The notes under the pieces: model-generated
Told to the model about the DNA's origin: nothing
What the model saw: only the letters and a program-made list of their open reading frames with translations
The model's database searches: none
Assembly (NCBI GenBank): GCA_937915835.1
Contig: CALGHA010000203.1
Span: 1-9,088 of the forward strand
Reading direction: 5' to 3'
Length of the DNA: 9,088 nt
Origin: an uncultured Fretibacterium sp.
Lineage (GTDB): Bacteria > Synergistota > Synergistia > Synergistales > Aminobacteriaceae
Program-made: the position numbers and the translations under genes
Shown: one piece after another, positions 1 to 7,267 of the stretch
Numbering within the stretch: the first letter of the stretch is position 1
Layout: each line of letters starts with the position of its first letter

Positions 1-4
1 ATTC

Positions 5-1750
5 CTAGTCGTATTCGAGATAAGCACCTTTCATCGGACTTGCGGCCAATTCACTGAATAAACGCAAAACGCCTCTCTTGTATTTCTTCGGTCTCGGCTT
101 CCAATTCTTTTTACGTTCGGCTAAAATTTCGTCGATTTCCTCAGGAGTTTTTCGCTCGCCCTTAACGCCGATAATGTTTAATTTCCGTGCGAAAACGTCG
201 AGTTCGATAATATCTCCTTCTTCGACTAAAGCAATTGGCCCTCCTGCTGCTGCTTCAGGTGAACAATGACCGATTACCGGGCCTGTTGACGCTCCGGAAA
301 ATCTTCCGTCGGTGATTAACGCGATCGCTCGTCCGAGTTCCTTATCAGAGCTTATTGCTTCAGACGTGTAGAACATCTCCGGCATTCCTGAACCTTTCGG
401 GCCTTCGTAACGGATAAAAACAGCATCTCCCTTTTGAACTTTATGATGTAAAACCGCGTCTAAACATTCCTCTTCACTGTCGAACGGGCGAGCATTGAGA
501 ACGGCTTTATACATTTCTTTCGGGCATGCTGTGTGCTTGATAACGGCTCCTTCCGGCGCAAGATTTCCCTTCAGAACCGCGATACTTCCTTCAGTTCCGA
601 TTGCTTTATCATATGGCCTGATAATGTCTTCTTTCGTAATGTTGATGCTGTATTTCTTGTTAGCCTCGTCAAGCCACTTTTGGCAGCGTTCATAAAATCC
701 GTTAGCCTTGAGTTCGTCGAGATTTTCACCGAGCGTTTTACCCGTGATCGTCTTAGCGTCAAGATGAAGGACTGATTTAATCTCCTCCATGATTGCAGGA
801 ACTCCACCAGCATAATAGAAAAATTCAGCCGGCCATTTTCCCGCAGGTCTCAAGTCTAACAAGTAATGCGCTCCCCTGTGTAATCTGTCGAAAGTGTCGC
901 CCGTAATCGTCAAGCCGTATTCGTGAGCAATCGCCGGTAAATGTAATAAACAGTTCGTGCTTCCTGAGATTGCCGCGTGAACCATAATTGCATTTTCGAG
1001 GCTGTCCATTGTCACGATGTCTGAAGGCTTTATTCCCTCTTTAGCGAGCTCGACAATTCTTTTTCCTGCGTTGTAAGCATAATAGATTAAGTCAGGGCTT
1101 GTCGCCGGCAGTAATGCGCTTCCCGGAAGGCTTAATCCCAGAGCTTCGGCCATAATTTGAAGAGTTGAGGCCGTCCCGATGAATGAACAAGCTCCGCACG
1201 AAGGACAAGCATTTTGTTTAGCCCAGTTTAATTTTGCCTCGTCAATTTCCCCTCGCTCAAAACCGGCCGCATACATTCCGAGCTGTTCAAGCGTCAAGAG
1301 ATTAGGCCCAGCGCTCATTGTTCCACCAGTTACCATGATAGACGGGATATTAACTCGTGCCATTCCGATTAAGTTTCCGGGCATTCCCTTATCACACGAA
1401 GCTATGAAAACTCCTCCGTCAAAAGGTGTAGCGTTCGCATGAATTTCTATCATGTTCGCGATCATTTCACGGCTTGCTAAGCTAAAATTAATTCCGTCAT
1501 GTCCTTGACTTTCACCGTCGCAAATGTCCGTGCAGAAATATCTTGCTCCGAAACCTCCAGCGTCAGCAACTCCTCGTCTTACGGCTTCAACGAGCTTGAA
1601 CAAATGCCCGCTTCCTGGATGGCTGTCTCCTGATGTGCTCTCGATGATAATTTGAACTTTGTCGAGATCCTCAGGTTTCCACCCCGTTCCAATTCGCAAT
1701 GGGTCAAGTTCAGGCGCAATTTTCCGTAACTTCTGGCTTGTAAGTTCCAT
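5..1750 (-). CDS. IlvD/Edd-family sugar-acid dehydratase
   Basis: Complete 581-residue member of the IlvD/Edd dehydratase family, cytosolic iron-sulfur enzymes that remove water from sugar acids (giving 2-keto-3-deoxy acids) or from dihydroxy acids. Visible marks are ASCDKGMPG near residues 117-125 (Cys119 as cluster ligand, Lys121 at the metal-binding lysine position), CPSCGAC at 182-188, CDGESQGHDG at 77-86 and the C-terminal LITDGRFSG at 478-486. The usual first cluster motif (CNxH type) is replaced by GDSHPGSGH around 41-49, a form I associate with the YjhG/YagF sugar-acid (xylonate-type) branch rather than with true IlvD; Cys73 and Cys77 lie nearby. No gaps against the family are apparent. 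The start ATG is preceded by AGGGGGGT at a spacing of 10 bases. It diverges from a permease and faces away from aldolase and dehydrogenase genes, which supports sugar-acid catabolism over branched-chain amino acid synthesis. Family is confident, substrate is inference. Confidence 0.9.
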   Translation of the reverse strand: MELTSQKLRKIAPELDPLRIGTGWKPEDLDKVQIIIESTSGDSHPGSGHLFKLVEAVRRGVADAGGFGARYFCTDICDGESQGHDGINFSLASREMIANMIEIHANATPFDGGVFIASCDKGMPGNLIGMARVNIPSIMVTGGTMSAGPNLLTLEQLGMYAAGFERGEIDEAKLNWAKQNACPSCGACSFIGTASTLQIMAEALGLSLPGSALLPATSPDLIYYAYNAGKRIVELAKEGIKPSDIVTMDSLENAIMVHAAISGSTNCLLHLPAIAHEYGLTITGDTFDRLHRGAHYLLDLRPAGKWPAEFFYYAGGVPAIMEEIKSVLHLDAKTITGKTLGENLDELKANGFYERCQKWLDEANKKYSINITKEDIIRPYDKAIGTEGSIAVLKGNLAPEGAVIKHTACPKEMYKAVLNARPFDSEEECLDAVLHHKVQKGDAVFIRYEGPKGSGMPEMFYTSEAISSDKELGRAIALITDGRFSGASTGPVIGHCSPEAAAGGPIALVEEGDIIELDVFARKLNIIGVKGERKTPEEIDEILAERKKNWKPRPKKYKRGVLRLFSELAASPMKGAYLEYD

Positions 1751-1816
1751 GCAAAAATTTACCCCCCTGTTTGTAATTTCTTCAAGAATAATTGTGAGAT
1801 TTATTATTGCATTAAC

Positions 1817-1862
1817 TTACTCAGAAATACTCATTTGTTTTACTAAAAAAATTCTTTATAAT
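1817..1862 (+). promoter_or_regulatory. Candidate promoter of the permease unit, with direct repeat
   Basis: A perfect TATAAT (1857-1862) lies 16 bases after TTGTTT (1835-1840), about 60 bases before the permease start. Immediately upstream the hexamer TACTCA occurs twice (1818-1823 and 1828-1833), ten bases apart, about one helical turn, which could be a regulator site. The 173-base gap is shared with the divergent dehydratase, for which I see no convincing promoter. The -35 match is weak (TTG only), so this is a prediction. Confidence 0.45.
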
Positions 1863-1923
1863 AAACAAAATTATTATTTCCCCCAAAATTTTTAATTTTT
1901 ATTCTGAAGGGAGAGAATTAGCT

Positions 1924-3142
1924 TTGTTAATGGCAATCTTCTTAATCTCCATTGTTGTACTTCTTTTCTGTATCATCAAGCTGAGACTTAATGCATTCGT
2001 TGCGCTTTTAGTTACGGCTTTCGGAACTGGTATTGCATGCCAGATGCCTCTTACAGAAGTTGCTGACGTTGTAACTAACAAATTCGGCGGAACTCTCGGC
2101 GGTATCGGTATCGTTACAGGACTCGGCGTAATGCTCGGAATGTTCATGTACGAATCGGGCGGAATTGACAATATCGCTACGGGAATTCCAGTTTTCGGCG
2201 ATGTTGTTTACATCATGTTTGCTCCGATGCTCCGAGTTCTTTCAAAGCGTACAGGTTACTCAATGACAGCTTACGCGTGCGCAATCTCAATAGCTACGAC
2301 TTGTACATTCGCGCTCGTTATTCCGACGGCTCCTCCTCTTGCGGTTATTGAAGCGATGAAAATTGATGTGGGAATTTTCTTCTTCTATGCTTTAATCTCT
2401 GCATTCGTGGGAATGTTTGTAGGCGGCATAATGTACGGGAGCTTCTTGAACAAGCAGGACAAGAAAGCCGGCAAAACTTGGGACTTCTCGGATATGGACG
2501 CTGAAATTCAGGCAGCAGCAAACGAGACGAAAGTTGAGAAGCCGAAAATGAGCGGAGCAATGGCGATGTCAATTTTGCTTGTTCCGATTATCTTAATCCT
2601 TCTCGGCTCATTCGGTCCTATGTTCCTTCCGAAGGGTGTAGCTCTTTCACTGCTTGCATTCTTGGGCTCAAAGAACGTTGCTATGACAAGCTGATAAGGT
2701 CGGCTTAATCCTTCTCATCACTGGTGCGGGCGGAGCTTACGGCGGAATTTTGCAGGCGTCAGGAATTGCTACGTTTATCACTGATTACTTCGGAAATTTC
2801 AACATTCCGATTTTGGTATTATGCTTCACGATAGCTCAGGTTTTACGTTGTGCTCAAGGTTCAACGACTGTTGCGCTTACGACGACTGCGGCAATCATGG
2901 CGAGTGCGGCGGCGACTTCCGGAGTATCACCGATTTTGTGTGCAATAGCAATCTGTGCTGGCGGAATTGGCCTTTCACTTCCGAACGATTCAGGCTTCTG
3001 GGCAATCTCGCGTTTCTTCCATATTAGTGTTACTGACACAATAAGAGGCTGGACGATCGGCGGATTTATTGCGGGTGTTACGATTTTGATTTTCACGATT
3101 ATATTGAGCCAGTTCCAAGCGTATTTGCCGGGCTTGATGTAA
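1924..3142 (+). pseudogene. GntP-family gluconate/sugar-acid permease, disrupted
   Basis: Inner-membrane permease of the GntP family (uptake of gluconate and related hydroxy acids), broken as read here. The first frame (1924-2694, 256 codons) begins with hydrophobic helices and family motifs such as FGGTLGGIGIV and GIPVF, and stops at TGA 2692-2694. The rest follows in another frame, from about 2687 to 3142, with LLITGAGGAYGGIL, QGSTTVALT and LPNDSGFW, all typical of GntP C-terminal halves. Total coding length is about 406 codons against roughly 440-460 for the family. Two places look deleted: after residue 85 (IDNIA joined directly to TGIPVF, about 20-26 residues short, frame kept) and at the frame change near 2687-2694 (some 25-40 residues short). 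TTG at 1924 is taken as start because AAGGGAGAG (1907-1915) sits 8 bases upstream; ATG at 1930 is the alternative. Possible causes are a real decaying gene or assembly error. Confidence 0.85.
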
Positions 3143-3164
3143 ACAAAACGAGTTATGCTTTTTC

Positions 3165-3205
3165 GGGAGGGTCTGGAGGAAACTTCGGCCCTCTTTAATT
3201 TTTAT
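3165..3205 (+). terminator. Hairpin terminator after the permease gene
   Basis: GAGGGTC (3167-3173) pairs with GGCCCTC (3187-3193), including one T-G pair. A two-base bulge and an inner GAGG/CTTC stem with an AAA loop follow inside. After the stem comes TTTAATTTTT, a fair U-tract. It would separate the permease transcript from the aldolase operon, although read-through is possible. Confidence 0.65.
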
Positions 3206-3286
3206 CGTGATATTATGCTGAGAAAAATTTATTACGTCATGAAAATATAACATGTTCTATTTTGATGATGAGGGTGATGTGAATTT

Positions 3287-4060
3287 ATGAAGAATAAACT
3301 CAAGGAAAAACTTGAACGAGGAGAAAAGTCAATCGGAACATTTTTCGAGTGTGGAAGCACGGCCGTAATTGAGAGCATGGGATTGACGGGGCTTGATTAC
3401 GCTGTAATTGATGCTGAACACGGACCGTTTGAGGCTGAGAATATTGGCGAATATGTTTGTGCTGCTGAGAGAAGAGGACTTACACCATTAGCGAGGGTTA
3501 AGGAAATTTCGCGCGCGGCTATATTAAAACTTCTTGACGTTGGAGCTAAAGGATTAATAATTCCGCAGGTTAAGACGGTTGAAGACGTGAAAGAGATTGT
3601 GAAGTTCGGCAAATATTCCCCATTAGGTGAAAGAGGAGTTGCAGGACAACGAGCTAACGGGTTTGCTTTCGACATGGGAGGAAGTTTAGCCGCCTGGTTC
3701 GAGAACTCAAACGCTGAAACTCTGTTAATCCCTCAGTGTGAGACGCTTGAATGTCTTGCTAGCATTGAAGACGTTGTGAGTGTTGAGGGAATTGCGGGAA
3801 TATTCATCGGGCCTTACGATTTATCTACAGCGATGGGAATAGCCGGCCAATTTGAGAAGCCTGAATTTGTCGAAGCTCTCACGAAAATTATTAATGTCTG
3901 TCATTCACGCGGAAAATTCGTGATGATTTATTGCGACAACGCGACGAAAGCCCAAGAATATTTTGCTATGGGAGTTGACAGTGCGGCAATTGGCCTTGAC
4001 ATCGGAATAATGGTAGAAGGCTATAGAAAAATAGTCTCGGAAGTCTCACAGAAATTTTAA
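3287..4060 (+). CDS. HpcH/HpaI-family 2-keto-3-deoxy acid aldolase
   Basis: Complete 257-residue class II aldolase of the HpcH/HpaI family, which cleaves 2-keto-3-deoxy (sugar) acids to pyruvate and an aldehyde using a divalent metal. Seen in the sequence are IDAEHGPF at 41-48 (His45 at the catalytic base position), LAR at 68-70 (Arg70, carboxylate binding), IPQV at 92-95, IPQCET at 148-153 (Glu152 as metal ligand) and IGPYDLS at 174-180 (Asp178 as metal ligand). Length is normal and no gap is visible. GAGGGTGAT (3270-3278) supports the ATG. It heads a probable operon: the dehydrogenase gene starts 18 bases after its stop. With the dehydratase across the divergent region it would complete a dehydration-cleavage route for a sugar acid. 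Members differ in substrate (KDR, KDG, HKHD, 2-keto-3-deoxyglucarate), and the sequence alone does not tell which applies. Confidence 0.9.
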   Translation: MKNKLKEKLERGEKSIGTFFECGSTAVIESMGLTGLDYAVIDAEHGPFEAENIGEYVCAAERRGLTPLARVKEISRAAILKLLDVGAKGLIIPQVKTVEDVKEIVKFGKYSPLGERGVAGQRANGFAFDMGGSLAAWFENSNAETLLIPQCETLECLASIEDVVSVEGIAGIFIGPYDLSTAMGIAGQFEKPEFVEALTKIINVCHSRGKFVMIYCDNATKAQEYFAMGVDSAAIGLDIGIMVEGYRKIVSEVSQKF

Positions 4061-4078
4061 GGAGGGAAATTTTATATC

Positions 4079-5047
4079 ATGAAAGCTATAAAGTATGCAA
4101 AGCCTTGGGACGTAGCATGTGTTGAGCAGGAGAAGCCGACTTGCGGAAAAGGTCAAGCACTCTTGAAGATTATGACGGCCGGAATTTGCGGGAGCGATAT
4201 CGGAGCATTCAGGGGAACTAACGGCCTTGTGTCATATCCTCGTATAATTGGTCATGAACTCGCCGGTATAATTGAGGAAATCGACGAGAGCAATAACCCG
4301 AAAGGCTTTAAAGTCGGCGATAAAGTTATTGTAGATCCGTATTTATATTGCGGACATTGTTACCCATGCAGTATTAAGCGCACAAATTGCTGCACAAGCC
4401 TTCACGTTTTAGGCGTTCATGTTGACGGCGGAATGGCTGAATATTTCGCTCATCCTGCTGATATGCTCGTGAAAATGCCGGAAAATATGGACTGGATACT
4501 TGCGGCTATGGCTGAACCTCTGACAATCTCGCTTCACGGAGTTCACAGAGGAAGCCTCAAAGCTGGAGAATGGACAGCAATTTACGGAGCCGGAACAATC
4601 GGAGTTCTCGCAGGAATGGCCGCAGAAGCATACGGAGCTCACGCAATCGTCATTGACATAGTTCAAGAACGTTTAGACTTCGCAAAGAGTGTAGGCATCG
4701 AACACGTCATTAACTCGGCGAAAGAGGACGTTGTCGCTAAAGTTATGGAGCTTACTAACGGCGACGGAGCACAACTCGTTATGGAATGCACGGGAGCTAA
4801 TCCTTGTATTCGTCAGACGCTTGATATTGTAAGCAACGCAGGAAGAATTACTTTCACCGGCTGGCCTCATAAGGAGACTTCACTGCCGACCGACGTATTC
4901 ACTAAGAAAGAGATTGACATTAGGGGAGCACGAACGAGCGCAGGAGAATTTGAGGAAGCAATCGAAATCATAACGTCAGGAATGATTGATATCAAGAAAA
5001 ACCCGGGCAATTACTCAAAAGTTGTCGTGAAAGTCGGGCTTGAATGA
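4079..5047 (+). CDS. Zinc-dependent alcohol (polyol/sugar-acid) dehydrogenase, short near C-terminus
   Basis: Medium-chain zinc dehydrogenase, probably oxidising a secondary hydroxyl of a polyol or sugar acid with NAD(P). Catalytic zinc ligands are Cys37, His59-Glu60 (GHE) and Glu146. The structural zinc site is C91xxC94xxC97 with Cys105, next to an extra Cys104. The nucleotide-binding glycine motif is GAGTIG at 170-175, followed by Asp193, which suggests NAD preference. AAGGAGGG (4059-4066) precedes the ATG. The reading frame is open, but 322 residues is short for a family of about 340-350: the segment that normally lies between the xSGMIDIKK strand (to 307) and the final NPGNYSKVVVKV (from 308) is absent, about 20-25 residues removed in frame. 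That region helps complete the catalytic domain, so activity is doubtful. The last four bases (ATGA) overlap the start of the LarA homologue, indicating translational coupling. Confidence 0.85.
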   Translation: MKAIKYAKPWDVACVEQEKPTCGKGQALLKIMTAGICGSDIGAFRGTNGLVSYPRIIGHELAGIIEEIDESNNPKGFKVGDKVIVDPYLYCGHCYPCSIKRTNCCTSLHVLGVHVDGGMAEYFAHPADMLVKMPENMDWILAAMAEPLTISLHGVHRGSLKAGEWTAIYGAGTIGVLAGMAAEAYGAHAIVIDIVQERLDFAKSVGIEHVINSAKEDVVAKVMELTNGDGAQLVMECTGANPCIRQTLDIVSNAGRITFTGWPHKETSLPTDVFTKKEIDIRGARTSAGEFEEAIEIITSGMIDIKKNPGNYSKVVVKVGLE

Positions 5048-5907
5048 TGAAAGAATTATTTCTTACTGAGGAGGAAAAAGGAGTTTCACGTGAACAGCTT
5101 GAAAGTATGCTTGATGAACTTCTTGCGCAGTATTCTGGCCTGAAAAAAGTATTAATAATTCCTCCTGATTACACGCGCTGTTACTCTTACGCCGGAATAA
5201 TCACGCAAATTCTTTACACGAAATTAGCCGGAGTTCACGTTGACGTAATGTCCGCACTTGGAACTCATATGCCGATGAGCGAAGATGAGCTAAATTTATT
5301 CTTCGGTAATGTCGTGCCTCGTGAAAGAATTATCGTTCATCATTGGCAGACTGACACGGTTAGACTTGGATTTGTTCCGGCTGAATTTTGTGCTGAGATT
5401 AGCGGCGGACGCGAGATGATTAACAAATCCCATATGTTGAGCGCGATTTGCGGACTTGAGAAAGCACGACGAGAAAATCCCACTCGTTTACGTTCAGACT
5501 GTAACGACGGCAGAAGGTGAGGACGTAACACTCAGGGGCGTATACATCGGCCAATCCCGAAAGCCATTCGAGACTGCGGCGGCTCTTTCACAAAAGCTAA
5601 ATATCGTTCATGTAGGACGACGCGCGAAAAAAGTTGTTACGTATCTTGAGCCTTCGGAGCTTAAAACGACTTGGGTCGGCAATAAGGGAGTTTACCGAAC
5701 TCGAATGATTGTTGACGACGGCGGAGAATTAATTGTGTTAGGGCCTGGCATTCGTGCTTTCGGCGAAAATGACGAGATGGACGCTATGACGAGATTACGA
5801 AACGTTATGACCCGTTCAAGCTAAAAGAGGGCTGGAACGTTTTACCTGACGGCGAAGAGATTTACTTTGTCGGCAAGCCTGCAATTGGCCTCTGGAAAGT
5901 TGATTAA
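5044..5907 (+). pseudogene. LarA-family nickel racemase/epimerase homologue, disrupted
   Basis: Remnant of a LarA-family (lactate racemase/hydroxy-acid epimerase) protein read in three pieces. Piece one, from 5044, has PPDYTR (40-45), ALGTHMPM (His75) and NKSHM (His130). Piece two, in the next frame from about 5456, has TVTTAEG, AALSQKLNI and GNKGVYRTRM. Piece three, back in the first frame from about 5800 to the TAA at 5905-5907, has KRYDPFKL, LPDGEEIYF and PAIGLW. Total coding is about 288 codons against roughly 420. Gaps lie near 5400-5406 (in frame, about 35-55 residues), near 5456-5470 (frame change, perhaps 10-25 residues) and near 5790-5803 (frame change, about 70 residues). The first gap removes the VPHxxxG...K stretch carrying the His and Lys that hold the nickel pincer cofactor, so this copy should be inactive. 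Its place in a sugar-acid operon suggests an aldonate epimerase ancestor (inference). Confidence 0.85.
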
Positions 5908-5914
5908 TAATAAG

Positions 5915-5936
5915 CGGGAGTTGTGAAAAGCTCCCG
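5915..5936. terminator. Shared hairpin between LarA remnant and galK
   Basis: CGGGAGTT (5915-5922) pairs with AGCTCCCG (5929-5936), including one T-G pair, around a six-base loop. TTTACTTT follows on the plus strand and a T-rich stretch (TTATTATTAATC) follows on the minus strand. It lies between the stops of two convergent genes and could end transcription both ways. Confidence 0.7.
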
Positions 5937-5949
5937 TTTACTTTCTGCG

Positions 5950-7113
5950 TTAAATTCTTCTAGCTCCGTCGTTGCTTCCGGTCTCATAGAAACTTGCTTT
6001 ACGTCCGGTTTGTTTCTCGTATTCAGCTCCGACCTTATCAATAAAGCTCTTCACGGCCTCGCCCTCAACGATACTGACTGTACAGCCACCGAAGCCGCCT
6101 CCTGTCATTCTTGAGCCGATAACTCCGGGAATTTCCCAAGCAAGCGACGCTAAAACATCAAGCTCCGGAACAGTAACTTGATAATCATCACGCAACGAGA
6201 CATGTGACGCGTTCATTAACCTTCCGAACATGTTTAAATCTCCAGCCTTCAATGCTTCCGAAGCTCGTAAAGCTCTAGCGTTCTCACTTACGGCATGACG
6301 AGCACGGCGCAAGTTAACGGGGTCTTTCACGCACGAAGAGTATTCATCAAGCTCATTCATCGACAAATCGCATAAGCACGAGATTTCTTTTGCCTTCTGA
6401 ATGTCAGCGAGGGCTTGTTCACACTGTTGACGACGCAAATTATACTCTGAGCCTACAAGTGAATGAGGGACGTTTGAGTTTGTGATGATAATCTTGCAAG
6501 TTCCAAGTTCTAACGGAGCATAAGAGTAATCGAGGGTTGAGCAGTTGAGCAAGACGGCGTGATTTTTTTTCCCCATGCTTACGGCGAACTGGTCCATTAT
6601 GCCGCAATGCATTCCGACAAATTCGTTCTCGGCCTGCTGAGAGAACAAAGCCGCTTTTACTCCGTCAATGTTGAAGCCGAATAACTCACTAAAAATTTTC
6701 ACGGTTAATACTTCGATTGCCGCCGAAGATGAAAGTCCTGCACCGTCCGGAAGATTGCCGGAGTAAAGAATTTCTGCGCCGCCGTCGAATTTATAGCCAT
6801 GCTTTATGAGAATGCTGACAATTCCGAGCGGATAATTTACCCATGTACGCGACCCCGTTAATTTCTCGTTAATCTCGTCAATTGCAATCTCAAACGGAGC
6901 GTTATAATCCTTGTCGAAGTTTAGTGAGTGTAAGCGAATAATTCTGTCGGAAATTTTGCGGGCTAAAGCTGTAATTCCGAAGTCTATTGCGCAGGGGAAA
7001 ACATAACCGCCTTCGTGGTCAGTGTGTTCACCGATTAAGTTTACTCGTCCGGGCGAGAAGAAGGCTTCAGGCTGTGAGGATTGGCCGAAGATTTTTGCGA
7101 ATATTTCTTTCAT
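5950..7113 (-). CDS. galK: Galactokinase
   Basis: Complete galactokinase of the GHMP kinase family, which phosphorylates alpha-D-galactose with ATP as the first committed step of the Leloir pathway in the cytosol. Visible are the N-terminal galactokinase signature GRVNLIGEHTDHEGG, the GHMP ATP-binding motif LPDGAGLSSSAA, the QAENEFVGMHCGIMDQF region with the catalytic-site Asp, and the C-terminal MTGGGFGGCTVS. The chosen start gives 387 residues, normal for the family. An ATG 21 bases further upstream (7134) is rejected because the GAGAGGAG ribosome binding site lies between the two. No other galactose gene is in view, so it appears as a single-gene unit. A run of eight A (plus-strand T8 at 6563-6570) lies inside the coding region and is intact in frame. 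Confidence 0.96.
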   Translation of the reverse strand: MKEIFAKIFGQSSQPEAFFSPGRVNLIGEHTDHEGGYVFPCAIDFGITALARKISDRIIRLHSLNFDKDYNAPFEIAIDEINEKLTGSRTWVNYPLGIVSILIKHGYKFDGGAEILYSGNLPDGAGLSSSAAIEVLTVKIFSELFGFNIDGVKAALFSQQAENEFVGMHCGIMDQFAVSMGKKNHAVLLNCSTLDYSYAPLELGTCKIIITNSNVPHSLVGSEYNLRRQQCEQALADIQKAKEISCLCDLSMNELDEYSSCVKDPVNLRRARHAVSENARALRASEALKAGDLNMFGRLMNASHVSLRDDYQVTVPELDVLASLAWEIPGVIGSRMTGGGFGGCTVSIVEGEAVKSFIDKVGAEYEKQTGRKASFYETGSNDGARRI

Positions 7114-7267
7114 GTAAAAATTTTCTCCTCTCATAAAAATAATTCTTTGTAATGATATTATGACAGAGAGAAGGGAAAATTTGCTGATAATTTTACTCGG
7201 TAACCAAAAACTTTATCGCATGGTCATGGTAAAATAAACAAAATTTCAAGCTAAGGAGGTTATAAAT
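7114..7267. promoter_or_regulatory. Divergent intergenic region galK / radical SAM gene
   Basis: Both genes start from this 154-base gap. For the plus-strand gene there is TGG-TAAAAT (7227-7235), a possible extended -10, and a strong AAGGAGGT at 7253-7260 before the ATG. For galK the minus strand carries CATAAT (plus 7157-7162) and GAGAGGAG close to the start. No good -35 boxes were found for either direction, so the promoters are tentative. Confidence 0.35.

Noticed and set aside
78..775. Small plus-strand reading frames opposite the dehydratase
   Set aside because: They are antisense shadows of a well-conserved gene with no ribosome binding sites or recognisable products.
1761..1768. C6 run before the dehydratase start as a variable tract
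   Set aside because: It reads as the ribosome binding site AGGGGGGT on the minus strand, and six bases is too short to argue for switching.
3249..3256. AACATGTT palindrome before the aldolase gene as an operator
   Set aside because: Only eight bases with no extension or second copy, so too weak to support.
1924..5907. Translational bypassing or mobile-intron explanation for the broken genes
   Set aside because: Those would show extra sequence between protein parts. Here the protein parts are too close together and residues are missing.
6563..6570. Eight-base A/T run inside galK as a phase-variation site
   Set aside because: The frame is intact across it, and runs of this length are common in AT-rich genes encoding Lys-Lys.
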